Shown piece by piece: positions 19,301 through 28,843 of a stretch of 64,000 bases of DNA (the stretch's first letter is position 1; every line of letters begins with the position of its first letter). This DNA comes from Saccharina japonica (lineage: Eukaryota > Sar > Phaeophyceae > Laminariales > Laminariaceae), in assembly GCA_008828725.1 (NCBI GenBank), contig MEHQ01004319.1:1-64000 (forward strand). The letters are read 5' to 3'. A model generated the notes under the pieces. The model saw only the letters and a list, made by a program, of their open reading frames with translations. It did not search any database and was not told the DNA's origin. Both the position numbers and the translations under genes were made by a program.

Positions 19301-22300
19301 ATCTTCTGTCCCTCTCCCGCCATAGTCGTAACTCAGACCCGGAATCACAACGCAGGCTTTCGATCCACTTCACCACTAGGGTTCGCGCCTTGATATTTAT
19401 CGCGCAGAGGGTTCAGCATTCCCACCGCTCGTCGATTTTCATTGAATTTTGCAAACTCACGCGCTCGCGCTTTCCGCTAGTCGATATGTTTTTGCGAGAA
19501 GAAGTCCCTACGAGTATATACGAGTATGCACTAGGGGGGGCTTGAACACGCGAAGTTGACTCTAACAAGAGACGATATTCACCTGCCATTCCATCGGGGA
19601 CGCCGGGTAAAGAACTCCGTAAATTAGGAGCCACACAAAGCAAAGGTTAAATACTCCGTATCCATACGGCATCACGCGTCGACAACATGCATCAACCCAC
19701 CGAACCGCCGGGTAGTCTGGAGCAACCGCTTCCCCCGCATGTCCCGCAGGTAGCCCCGCAGCAGACCTCGCCATTCTGTATTCCCGGAAAGCCGTTATCA
19801 CATACGGCTTCAGCACAACAGGAGGATGCAACAAAGAGAGCGTGGGTTCGTTAAAATACACGTCACGTTTGACGCTCCGCTTGTTCGAAAAACCACAGAG
19901 ACTTCACGAGCATTGCCACAGTAGAAACAGTAGAGCTCTTCACAAAAAACACAGCCGGAACAGTACAAGCAGTAGGTATAAAAGCTGTATACCCAGCTAT
20001 ATTGGGGTAGTCACGGCTCAGAGCTCTGCAATACGCACAATTGCTCACGACCTCGACGATGCACGGCGCGGCCTGGGTGACGCTGCACATCATGCCAGTG
20101 TCCCTGATCCGGCCGGTACAGCAGTCATCCTGTTAACGCAAAAAGGAGGCGAGGCATGACTTTTGTTAGACCGGCCGAGATTGGGGGGCGAACCCGGAGA
20201 TGAAAGGATAACAACAAGGAAAGGAAGCATAGTTGCGATACGCTGGCGTTAATTCCGTTGTCCTCAATTGAAAGAGCGCATAAAAAACACAAAAAAGTAC
20301 AGCAGCAGTGTGAAAATCATGATCCGGCTACGGAACATTTTGCACCATACAAGGGCTCCGTATCGGTGCCGGCATTTGCCGGCACCCATGCTTCGGGCCG
20401 GGCAGGGAAGGAGTTGGAATTGTTTCATCCGACCAAATACACGAACAAAATAAATTTGAAAGAAATGCCGAGAGTTTCACCCGAAATGCGTAATTTATCA
20501 GGGAATAAAAGGTTTGTAAATAAATCAAGAATAGGTGCAACACGCTGGCGTTAATTGCGTTGCCATTGATTAAAAGCCAGCGCATGAAAAAAACAAAACA
20601 AAGTACAGCAGCAGTGTACAAACCATGACAACGCTGCTCCGTTTCGAGGGCGAAACGAAAAAGGAGCTGGCGCTAAAATGGATATTGACCGCAATGATTG
20701 TTACATTAAAATTTACACATTACTTGGGTGATCGGGCTCGGGCTGCCGCTGTTATAAATAGCCTCGGTAGTATTCGTACATGCTTCATTATTATACTCGC
20801 TTGTGCACGTATTACATAAATTCGCCCAACTTCAATTTAAAAAGGTGGGATACCTTAGACATAAAAAAATCAGCATCCGGGTGTCACTAAGATTCTACCA
20901 CAATTCTCACACAAAACCCAAGAGAAGCAAGATGATACTCAGTGGGATGTCTTCTACATTGAAAAATCAACATCCGGGTGTTGTAAGATTTTAAAACGGA
21001 ATGTTGTTCTCTATGTACCTTAGGGCCTGTTTTAACGAAGAAGAAAAAAATTCAATTTGGAAAAAATAATATTCAAATCCGCTTTTCATTGGTCAACACA
21101 CACACCAGCACCAAAGATTAGGATCTTGGGGCATAATATTTGGTGCTGGTGCGTGTGTTGGCCAATGAAAAGCGAATTTGAATTTTATTTTTTCCAAGTT
21201 GAATTTATTTCATACTCGTTAATACGGGCCCTTACATATTTCATAGATAAAATCCAAGTCTTTTGAGACAAGACCGTGAATAAAAGAGTAAAAACTCGAG
21301 ATAAAAGAGTAAAAACTCGAGATATTCAAGTTTTGAGATATCGATACTGGGACCGACACGGCAATTCGCTTCTTGCCAACGTCAAGGATTGGTCACGCAG
21401 CATTGTAATGTATTTATGTGCATACCACAACAACAGCCCTCGTTCGATGCCTACTGCAGCTGCTGCTGAAGACATTGCATATCGGGTTCACTAACTGCAT
21501 AGCCTAAAACTATAATTACAGCCGATTGATTTGGGTAGGAGCCTCATAGCTACTACGTATATCCCTACAGCAGCACGGGTCGACAACAGACACCACTAAC
21601 CGGGCCGCCCGGTAGCCTGCCGCAACCGCCTCCCCCGCATCTTCCGCAGCCAGCATCGCAGCAGATGTCGCCGTCCTGGATTCCCGCCAAGCCGTTGCTG
21701 CATGTTTGGCCTTCAGCACAGCCGAAGGGTGCACCGCAGCGAGCGTGGAACCGGCCGACGACGTTAGTTGGCAACGTCAGCGGGCTTGGAACTACAACTA
21801 TTTATAGTAAGCTACGCAATGCTCATGCATAGTGTGTATCGTCATCGCGTATTGTTGGTAACTGCTGTTGCGACGCGCGCTATGGCAGCGGAGGCGTTCT
21901 ACGACTCGCCACAACACTGCGTTTGGGTCAACAGGAAACTCCAACCCGACGAGTATTCCCATGCCCTGTTATACGTGTCATACAAAGAAATAGGGCAGGT
22001 GCTCAGTTGACGGTCAAACAATACTCCGGCAAAACTTACACTTCTAAGTATGTGCAGTAGCACGCGTGTTGCTCGCGGGGTCGATATTGAAGTGTGTGTT
22101 GAGATTCTACTCTTCCCGAAGGCGAGAACTCTTTTAATGGGCCTTTGTGGGGTACCACCGTATACGAGTATCGGCATTGGTGACGTCGCTCGGTAAGGTT
22201 CTTCGCTTTGTAGGAAAACTATGGTGTGTTCCATTGCGCTCGGTAAGGTTCTTCGCTTTGTAGGAACACTATGGTGTGTTCCATTAAAAAAAAAAGCAGA

Positions 22301-22760
22301 AGTACCTGGTACAGCTGAGAAAAAAACAACTGCGTTCTCAAACCAGCATACACGCAACGCTATCTGCTGTACTGTCGAGGGCTCTCGTATGATATGTACG
22401 GCATGCATACCAGGTACGGATGCAAATTTCTCTCAACATGCATCATAGTTTTCCTCAACTTTACAGCTTTTGTACAACCCTGCGGAGTACTGTTGAGTAG
22501 CTAGTATTCTTGAGCCATCTGTAGTATTCTCGAGCCATCTGGCGTCTATAAATATGACGCCAACGACCAAAGACCCGATGGCGTTTGACTTTGCAGTGAG
22601 AACGGAGGCGAGTTTTAAATGCCGCCCCCCCTAAAGCTCTGCAGTAAGAGTAGACCTGGCGGGCGCGCTTTAAAAAAACATTTCAATAATGAGTCTCACC
22701 GCTGGAAGTGGGAATGGACGTCAGGGCCACCAGCCCCAGAAGCACGTACCCGAATCGCAT
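15804..22760 (-). CDS. Secreted modular Cys-rich protein with (TTPAP)n tail, 8 exons
   Basis: Joining eight exons (61, 110, 91, 107, 97, 107, 79 and 578 nt) gives 410 codons including the stop. Residues 1-20 form a signal peptide (MRFGYVLLGLVALTSIPTSS). Three repeats follow, each built from exon type A (C-x-N-G, then CC-x3-C-G-x-C-G-G-x-G-C and a PGG end) and exon type B (CC-x-x-R-I, then C and APCI/GPCI). The rest is about 38 units of TTPAP. Intron phases run 1,0,1,0,1,0,1, so each A+B pair is a symmetrical module that can be duplicated without shifting frame. Donors are GTGAGA, GTTAGT or GTGGGT after A, and GTGCGT after every B. The A acceptors are the less usual AAG. The Cys pattern and Thr/Pro tail resemble secreted cell-surface proteins of stramenopile algae as I remember them; the domain name is not known to me. 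The product is likely exported and O-glycosylated on the tail (inference). Transcript evidence is lacking. Confidence 0.72.
16420..17100. other. Intron 7 of the Cys-rich gene; nothing recognised
   Basis: Intron 7 runs 17116-16382. No repeat family or RNA gene is apparent. Two short plus-strand ORFs (16426-16665 and 16647-16862) show no recognisable motif. Confidence 0.5.
17117..17195 (-). CDS. Exon 7: module 3, part B
   Basis: Acceptor TTGACAG. Encodes TSCCSSRIRDSAMMCDTTMA then APCIIS. Donor GTGCGT at 17116, phase 1. Confidence 0.7.
17316..17478. repeat. 86-bp tandem duplication in intron 6
   Basis: Two units from TGCTCCGTCTC to AAATGAGTACGCC, each followed by a C-rich run. The core GGTCGAATGGCTAAGGCG resembles the D-arm of a type II tRNA, but no acceptor or T-arm was found. 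Confidence 0.7.
18487..18593 (-). CDS. Exon 6: module 3, part A
   Basis: Encodes VCSNGLSGTQLDDICC then DISCGTCGGSGCARRPGGP. Acceptor GCTGAAG, donor GTTAGT at 18486, phase 0. Confidence 0.72.
18841..18937 (-). CDS. Exon 5: module 2, part B
   Basis: Acceptor GTGACAG. Encodes ENCCIGRIIEDAMPCATTMA then GPCIDVPTPGPG. Donor GTGCGT at 18840, phase 1. Slightly longer than the other B exons because of the VPTPGPG linker. Confidence 0.72.
19290..19565 (-). mobile_element. tRNA-SINE copy, diverged, inside intron 4
   Basis: Matches the body of the SINE family (CGTAACTCAGACCCGG, the TTATCGCGCAGAGGGTTCAGC variant) and the head near 19530-19565 (GGGCTTGAACACGCG). The head and middle are close to the 35886-36206 copy. 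It lies between exons 4 and 5 of the Cys-rich gene. Confidence 0.75.
19701..19807 (-). CDS. Exon 4: module 2, part A
   Basis: Encodes VCDNGFPGIQNGEVCC then GATCGTCGGSGCSRLPGGS. Acceptor GCTGAAG, donor GTGGGT at 19700. Same length (107 nt) and Cys spacing as exon 6. Confidence 0.72.
20039..20129 (-). CDS. Exon 3: module 1, part B
   Basis: Acceptor TTAACAG ends at 20130. The reading is DDCCTGRIRDTGMMCSVTQA then APCIVEVVSN, with four Cys. Donor GTGCGT starts at 20038 (phase 1). Confidence 0.72.
20229..20640. repeat. Direct repeat pair in intron 2
   Basis: ACGCTGGCGTTAATT(C/G)CGTTG followed by AAAGAG/AGCCAGCGCAT and GTACAGCAGCAGTGT occurs at 20239-20310 and again at 20541-20615. It may mark an insertion or a partial duplication. 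Confidence 0.7.
21023..21231. mobile_element. Tourist-like (PIF/Harbinger) MITE, 209 bp, TTA duplication
   Basis: Termini GGGCCTGTTTTAACGA and its near complement TCGTTAATACGGGCCC, with long imperfect inverted arms meeting around 21118-21135. Flanked by TTA at 21020-21022 and 21232-21234. GGGCC-type ends and a TTA target are usual for PIF/Harbinger MITEs. It sits in intron 2 of the Cys-rich gene. Confidence 0.9.
21601..21710 (-). CDS. Exon 2: module 1, part A
   Basis: Encodes QTCSNGLAGIQDGDICCDAG followed by CGRCGGGGCGRLPGGP: eight Cys. Acceptor AAG ends at 21711, donor GTTAGT begins at 21600 (phase 0). The reading also stays open upstream, with a further pair of Cys in CGAPFGC, so an earlier acceptor is possible. 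Confidence 0.72.
22187..22286. repeat. 50-bp tandem duplication in intron 1
   Basis: CGCTCGGTAAGGTTCTTCGC and the following 30 bases occur twice back to back with two visible differences. A recent event. Confidence 0.9.
22700..22760 (-). CDS. Exon 1: signal peptide
   Basis: ATG at 22760-22758, then Arg and a hydrophobic core (FGYVLLGLVALTSI) ending in small residues. The donor GTGAGA starts at 22699. The exon ends in phase 1, which matches the acceptor of exon 2. This start was chosen because it gives the signal peptide and the matching phase. Confidence 0.65.
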
Positions 22761-22769
22761 GATTTCGAC

Positions 22770-23335
22770 TTTGCCCTTACTACGCACCTACGGGTTTGGC
22801 TGAGAGACAAGAGAGGGCGTACGCCGCAGCAGACAGAAAGGGACATGTCGGGCAGATATAATGTCGTTAGGTATCCATACGTTGCAACAGAATGGTTCAA
22901 CCGAGCGCACTGCTGAATGCGCTTCATCAGATTCATGACACCACACTGTCCGCCGACAAGATACATGATAATAACAAATGAACACGACGTGAGATACGGG
23001 AAAAGAAAATTCCTCTTAATATAATGAGCGCGGGATTCAAGGCGTCATGGAATCAATCGTGCTCGCGGGTCTGTAAATTCTACGATGGTCACCAATATGA
23101 GGGTTACCTGTTCCCCCGAATTGGTGATTTCGCAGTGTAAAATTTCCGATCCCTGTAGCAGCCTTTTATTGCTACGACCGACGTACTGGCGAGCATTTTC
23201 TTTCTGAATCATGAAGAGACATATTCAGGCCAAAGGATAGACCGTACCAGAGGCCGCCTTTGTATACCAGGCATGCTGGAGACGTCTCTACCGGCGGCAA
23301 GTAAGTGTTGGAAATCGCGCCAAGAAATATGCCAT
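22770..23335. other. 5' flank of the Cys-rich gene
   Basis: Upstream sequence of the minus-strand gene. No TATA box or known promoter element is convincing, and no other gene is recognised. Confidence 0.4.
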
Positions 23336-23337
23336 AC

Positions 23338-23645
23338 GTTTTTTGTCCATTCCATTTATTATCTTCGCACTTCCGTCTTTCTCCCTCCCTAGTCGTAACT
23401 CAGATCCGGGGTCACAAAGTAGGCTCCTCTCCCTCCTCCCCCACTACGGTTCTTGCCTTGCATTTTTATCGCGAGAATATTTCAGCACTTTCTTCCCTCG
23501 TCAACTCTCGTCGAATTTTGCTTACCCACGCTATATCTCGACAGACGGTATCATTTGAGAATAAAAACCTCCATGGGGAGAATCGAACCCTCGACATCTG
23601 GGCCTGCAGGCTTCGTGGCTACCAGTTAGACCACCGGGGCGACCG
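23338..23645 (-). mobile_element. tRNA-derived SINE
   Basis: In minus sense it starts with a tRNA-like head: GGTCGCCCCGGTGGTCTAAC (box A region), later GAGGGTTCGATTCTCC (box B). The family body follows (AAAGTGCTGAAATATTCTCG, ACCCCGGATCTGAGTTACGA, AATAAATGG) and ends in a short A-rich tail at about 23338. It is transcribed by RNA polymerase III and mobilised in trans by a LINE partner, as is usual for SINEs. Confidence 0.88.
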
Positions 23646-23658
23646 GCTCTATATAGTA

Positions 23659-24859
23659 GAGTGTTTGCGCAAAAGTCTTTTCAGAAAATATTTTTCTGGA
23701 CGCTAAAAAAAGTGAATTTCCTTTCCCTCACGATTTCTTAGTGTTTGCGCAAAAGCAAATTAAAAAAAGACTTTGCAAACCCTTCGTGCCGTGTGAAACA
23801 GGGAAGCGGGTGAGCACGGGGAGACAAAAACGAAGAAACAAAAAGGAATTCTAGACCAGCACAGCAGTACGAACGTACGTATGTACGTGAGACTTGTGGT
23901 ACCAGGTACCAGGTGCATCCTATAGCAAAACAGCAACGAATACAAGCCAGCGTATATATCAACAGCAACAGCAACCCAGCATCGGCGGCAGCCGCTGTAT
24001 ACCCAGATAGCAAGCAGAAGCAGCAGCAGCACAGTTAGCAGCAGCTACTCGTATTCTCCTAGGGGTGGCTAGGGTCAGCAGCAGCAGCAGCAGCTCAACA
24101 GCAGTAGTAGCTCAGCAGCAGCAGCAGCTCAGCAGCAAGCGGCTTCCGCTTTTGCAACTTTCAAAGCATGGGATCAGCTTTTTTTCTTATTATTTTGCTG
24201 CTGCTGAGCTTCGCTGTTCGAGCCTACGCGTGCCAACGCTACGATTCAAGCACGCCCGATCCCCTCGCACATCGGCGCAGTCGCCTCCGCGCCCGCCGCC
24301 GCCGCGCCGCCGCCGCCGCTGCTGCTGCTGCTGCTGCTGCTGCTGTAGCTGCAGCTGCTGTGCTGCCGCCACCACGGTCGTGTTACGGAGATGGTACAAG
24401 ACTTTTCATGCTGTATCATAGGGAGGTATACAGACAGGCAGCACGTACGAGTACCAATTTCTGATCGAGGCACCTTTCACGACGACACCAAGTGGGCGGG
24501 TGCCGCAGCAGCGGCCCGACGTGACAGCCCAACGCCACTCGTCCGTGCCATACCCCAGCCTACACCTTTTGAGCCTCGAGGCGCTCCGCGGTTAGTTGCC
24601 ATGTTGTGAGTAGCAGCGCTTTTGTCGGGTGTGCAAGGTACGGCTCCCGGTGGTGTCGATGAGACCCAGTGCGTCGGGTGAAATATCGGTGCGTTGTACG
24701 CCAATGAACAGAGAGCACAAAAAGTACCGCAAATTTTGGCCAAATCGTTACTTCTGAAAAGTATTTTCAGGTCGTTTTTTCAGAAAAATACCGCTAATTT
24801 TTACCGCGGGTCAATTTTTGGAAAAGTATTTTTCTAAAAAGTCTTTTGCGCAAACACTC
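23659..24859. mobile_element. TIR DNA element, 1201 bp, TAGTA flanks
   Basis: Terminal inverted repeats start GAGTGTTTGCGCAAAAG and extend with AGTCTTTT and AAAGTATTTTTCT motifs for over 40 bp with gaps. TAGTA lies on both sides (23654-23658, 24860-24864). The interior has CAG runs and a GCC/GCT microsatellite at 24070-24360, and no transposase. GAGTGTTTG ends suggest PIF/Harbinger, though a 5-bp duplication is longer than usual. Inserted at the 5' edge of the SINE 23338-23645. Confidence 0.8.
24065..24365. repeat. CAG and GCC/GCT microsatellites
   Basis: CAG runs at 24078-24135, and a mixed GCC then GCT run at 24288-24350. ORFs over these encode poly-Ser, poly-Ala or poly-Gln only. Confidence 0.9.
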
Positions 24860-24959
24860 TAGTAACAAGGCGAAACAACCATACAATTGTTTAGTTTATA
24901 TCGCAATTCATCGCCAACGAAAAAACAACTACCGTATATTTCTGTCACATCTCTATATA

Positions 24960-25405
24960 ACAACCGATTTTGCAAATTGGGAATTGCCTTTCCGATTAGA
25001 ATGAAAATCGTTTTTTTGTATTTTGTTGTTTTTACAAGTTGCATTTCACTCACAATAAACTGCTAACCTAGAATAATTGTTCCTCGATGGTAGGTTTCGA
25101 CCCACGAACAAAAAATCGAAATCAACCAGCTCGTAAAACAGAGGATAGAGGAGAATTACCATTTATGGATGAGGTACCTCGCACCTCGCCCATAAACCAA
25201 TTTTTTTTAGATCTTCGATATCTTGAGACTGTCGATGCCGATTTCGAGTTTTGTTTTTGTGGCATCGACTGCTGTCACAACTAACAATAGTTTACAGTGT
25301 GAATTTTGACTTGTGAGGAAAGTGCATCTCTTACAATTCGAAAAACATTAGTTTCGATTTTCATCATCATCGGAAAGGCAATTCTCAATTAGCAAAATCG
25401 GCTGT
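24960..25405. mobile_element. Mariner-like MITE, 446 bp, TA flanks (family T)
   Basis: Ends ACAACCGATTTTGC and GCAAAATCGGCTGT, with a long second inverted block (GAATTGCCTTTCCGAT and complement). TA lies on each side (24958-24959, 25406-25407). The same ends bracket parts of 34810-35812 and 42385-43861 and one end occurs at 60385-60435. Confidence 0.8.
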
Positions 25406-25479
25406 TACATATATAGGGGAAGGGAGAAGCACGGCACGTATTTGTTTTTTGTTTCTTGATACAATGTTTAAAAATAAAA

Positions 25480-26103
25480 GGGCAGCGGCCAAAAACAGGT
25501 ACACCTGGTCCGTTCGGGGCCAAAAACAGGTACAGACTAAAATCAAGTTTAAAACGCATCCCACGAACCTGTCGTTCCTTGCAACGCAAAGTAGAGTTTT
25601 TTCATGTTCTTCGTGCTCGCCCGGTCGCTATGTATACGAGTAGCTGCTATTAATAGTACGAAGAACGAACTCCTGCTGCTGTATGTTCCCTTCTCAGCTT
25701 GCGACACCTCTGGTATTCCATGTCAACCACAATCCCGAAGGGGAGCCTTCTATCTCGTATTATTTCGGCGGAGGTGTGCAGGCAGATATGTGTGTGTCGC
25801 TCGAGTGGCATGTAGTTCGAGGTGCGAAGGGACAAGGGGGTCTCCGCGTACGTCGGCATTTGTATAGGGGGCATAGGGTGGATTTACCAAGGGCTTCTGA
25901 TTGGCTTAAAAACGACAAAAAAAGGTGAAAGTCAAGCAGAGTAGACAAATTCAGGTATACCTGGGTTTTAAAGTGGCAAAAACCGGTACAACGAGTTTTG
26001 AACCAATGGCAGGGCACGTGGAGTGCGTTTTTGACTTAATTTTAAGTATGTACCTGTTATTGGCCGCAACCGGACCAGGTATACCTTTTTTTGGTCGCTG
26101 CCC
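25480..26103. mobile_element. TIR element, 624 bp, AAATAAAA duplication (family G)
   Basis: Ends GGGCAGCGGCCAAAAACAGG and the complement of GGGCAGCGACCAAAAAAAGG. The 8-bp direct repeat AAATAAAA is at 25472-25479 and 26104-26111. A 624-bp relative of 28844-29945. The duplication length fits hAT or Mutator-like elements. No transposase. Confidence 0.88.
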
Positions 26104-26111
26104 AAATAAAA

Positions 26112-26570
26112 TGTTCGACCGATTGAACGGTTGAAGCTCAACTTTGAAAGCTGCGCGATAAGACGATATACACATATACACGCTCGTTGGGCGTGCTTGT
26201 TCTATATTCCATTTTACAATACTACATACAGTAGTGTGATGTTTGTGAGATAAATCTACGAATATCTATATAGGAGCCTCTTATACAATTATCAGCTCTA
26301 TGAAGGTGAAGAGCATTATACTAAGATTTACTTGTGTTTATAATTCAAGTATTCTTATATATCATAAGTGAGTATGATTATATAATATTTGGTAGCATAA
26401 AGAGAAGTGGTAGACGTACAATCCTTATCTACAATAGTGCACACGATAAAATACCCCATACAGCTTGAAAATATATATGGTATGACCCGGGGGGGGTTAT
26501 CAGCATCTACGACGAAGACCTCAATACGAAGACATCTGTATTTTTATCAAACATAAATACTTTTTATTTT
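26112..26570. other. AT-rich intergenic, nothing recognised
   Basis: No repeat family or coding region identified. Confidence 0.5.
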
Positions 26571-26574
26571 TATT

Positions 26575-26893
26575 TTTCCATCCCATTTATTATCTTCGCA
26601 CTTCAGAATTTCTCCCTCCCTAGTCGTAACTCAGATCCGGGGTCACAAAGTAGGCTCCTCTCCTTCCTCCCCCACTACGGTTCTTGATTTGCATTTTTAT
26701 CGCGAGAAGGTTTCAGCACTTTCTTCCCTCGTCAACTCTCGTCGAATTTTGCTTACGTTACCCACTCTATAATATGCGCTCTCGACAGTCGGTGTCATTT
26801 TATAATAAAAACCTCCATGGGGAGAATCGAACCCTCGACATCCGGCCCAAAACGCTTCGTGGCTACCAGTTAGACCACCCGGGCGACCGGCTG
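26575..26893 (-). mobile_element. tRNA-derived SINE
   Basis: Second good copy. The head at 26893-26820 shows GAGGGTTCGATTCTCC (box B), then the body, then an A-rich tail (TTTTTATTTTTATTTTT on the plus strand, 26559-26578). Confidence 0.88.
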
Positions 26894-26899
26894 TACGTA

Positions 26900-27550
26900 G
26901 GTATGTTTATTTTCGATTGACAGTATTAAAAATATTCTCGAAAGTTACATGCAAACCCAGTTTGTATTATATCTTACAAGATAGACACACGTTCCCTGAA
27001 TTCTACAGCCTCAGATTGTGCTCTCATAAGGGGTGCATCCTGCATGATCAGGACAAACAAAACCCGTAAGTACGCGCGATCGAAGTATCAAACTCAGCTA
27101 CAGCACATATACATCAAAGATGAGTTTCGACGAAATCCTCGATCTCACAGCTAGCTGTTTCTATTTATAAACTAAGTAAAGATAGTACGGGCTGGATCCA
27201 GAGAGAAACAGAAGATAGCTTCTTCGGGAAATAAAAACGGAATACATCACTTTCTCGAACACTACAGATATCGACATGACGGCATCGCCAAGGGGAACAC
27301 ATCGGTGAAGAGATTTTTGGCGTACGAGTTGTAGTTCGCGAGATATGGTCATATTGGTATTATTTAGGGAGGCGTTCTATTCCACAGGGGATAGCTTTCC
27401 TGCGGTAATCCTATAGTAAAACCAATATAATAGTATTCAGGCCATATATCGGTCAATACGCCGACGAATTCGACTTTATAAGTCGACAGATCGCATCAAC
27501 AAGGGGGAGAAGTCCATGTCACGTTTTTGCTTCCTGCGAGCCTTTCAGGC
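26900..27550. other. Intergenic, nothing recognised
   Basis: No family match and no convincing ORF. Confidence 0.45.
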
Positions 27551-27589
27551 TGTGGTACGAACCGCCTGCCAAATTACTAGGAAAATGTA

Positions 27590-27950
27590 TTGAGCAAATT
27601 TGAAACCTTAGGGGAAAAATTACACTTCGCGGAAATCACTTTTGCACCCTGGTTTTTTAGAGTTGCGAAACAAACATTGGCGAGGTTGTTCTTCACAACA
27701 TTACGGAGGGCTCCAAGGCTGGCCTATATAAAAAAAAAATGTAAGATGAGTCATAGGGTCAAAGTTGCTAAACAATCCGCGAAAAAATTGAAACAAACTA
27801 CGTACAGAGGTAAAAAAAACGAAAATAAAAAAGACCAGGCCTACGTTTTTTCGTACTTTCATGAACAACACCCCTGCCAAATTTCGTTTTCCAACTCTCA
27901 AAAACCAGCGTGCAAAGTTGCGAAGATGGAATATTATGTTTCTTCCTGGA
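27590..27950. repeat. Imperfect inverted repeat, possible MITE
   Basis: TTTTGCACCCTGGTTTTTTA ... GGTTGTTCTTCA at about 27640-27705 pairs imperfectly with 27850-27930 (complement of CTTTGCACGCTGGTTTTTGA). A 248-codon ORF spans it (27590-28336), but it runs on into an R2 fragment and is not judged coding. Confidence 0.55.
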
Positions 27951-28224
27951 ACCAGCTCGTAGTAGTTGATACTCAGTTCTGGTGTTTGTTTGCTTCCGTT
28001 GCCTCTGTCTTTTCCTTTCGTCGTCGGTTTTCCTCCGTTTGCGTCGTTTGGGATATACGAATACTGGATATAATATATATACAAGAATTGCCTGACACAT
28101 TTCCGGGGGACGGAAGACACGTTTTCAATATTTTTATTTTTAATTTCTTGTGTTTAACCTTTTTTTTTCATTTCCGCCTTTTTTTTAACTTGTATTACTC
28201 TCTTTTACCCATTGTATTGCTATT

Positions 28225-28335
28225 AATAGCAGGGGAGGTCGTGCCTGTCGTATATGGCATTGCATTGTCTGCCCTCTGCTTCCAGAATTGCAACGTAGTA
28301 TCTCCGTGTCGTGGCTTTGTGAACCACATAACGTA
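28225..28335 (-). repeat. R2 fragment
   Basis: Minus-sense 3' part of R2 (GCAGGGGAGGTCGTGCCTGT, GTATATGGCATTGCATTGTC, GTGTCGTGGCTTTGTG), diverged. Confidence 0.7.
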
Positions 28336-28584
28336 GATATCTGTGACGTGGTTTTGTGGCGACCTAATCGTGTTGGTACCTCTCTCCAACACTGACTGGA
28401 TTTTGTTAAGTTGAGAAAATGGTTTTGGGGGAGTTTTTGTTTTGGCCAGGGTGTCATCAAAAATGGCGATTTTTTTTTTTTTTTAATTCTGCTGGACTTC
28501 TCGTTTCGTGAATTTGGTCCCAAGATTTTAACCTTTAGGTCGTTTGTCTATTCGTATACCTGGTACATATATATATATATATCT

Positions 28585-28800
28585 GCACATTAAACCTTCT
28601 TTTCTACCCGTCGACATCCAGCACACCCAGTGTCCGTGCCGATTCTTCATCCTAAAAAGGTACCAGTTATGTGGTCACAAAACTACGACACAGAGATACT
28701 ACGCTCAGTGCAGTAAGCAGAGCAGACAATGCAATGCCATATACGACAGGCAAGACCTACCCTGCTAGCAATCCAGGTGCATGCGAGAGAAAAAGAAAAA
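28585..28800 (+). repeat. R2 dispersed repeat, good copy
   Basis: Plus-sense copy from CACATTAAACCTTC to GGTGCATGCGAGAGAAAAAG, ending in an A-rich tract. The polarity (unique 5' end, A-rich 3' end) would suit a short retroposon. Confidence 0.85.
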
Positions 28801-28843
28801 AAAAAGCGAAAAAAAGCTCGGAGGAAAAATAATAAAAAGTAAA

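Noticed and set aside
23575..23645. tRNA-like sequence with good box A and box B, possible tRNA gene
   Set aside because: It is followed by a conserved SINE body and A-rich tail and recurs in many copies. The acceptor stem is not closed. It is a SINE head.
24065..24464. Two overlapping plus-strand ORFs over CAG/GCC runs as an alga-type QA-rich protein
   Set aside because: They lie wholly inside the TIR element 23659-24859 and consist of microsatellite translation.
27590..28336. Plus-strand ORF of 248 codons
   Set aside because: Spans an inverted repeat and then an R2 fragment. The same R2 peptide scraps appear in many other chance ORFs.
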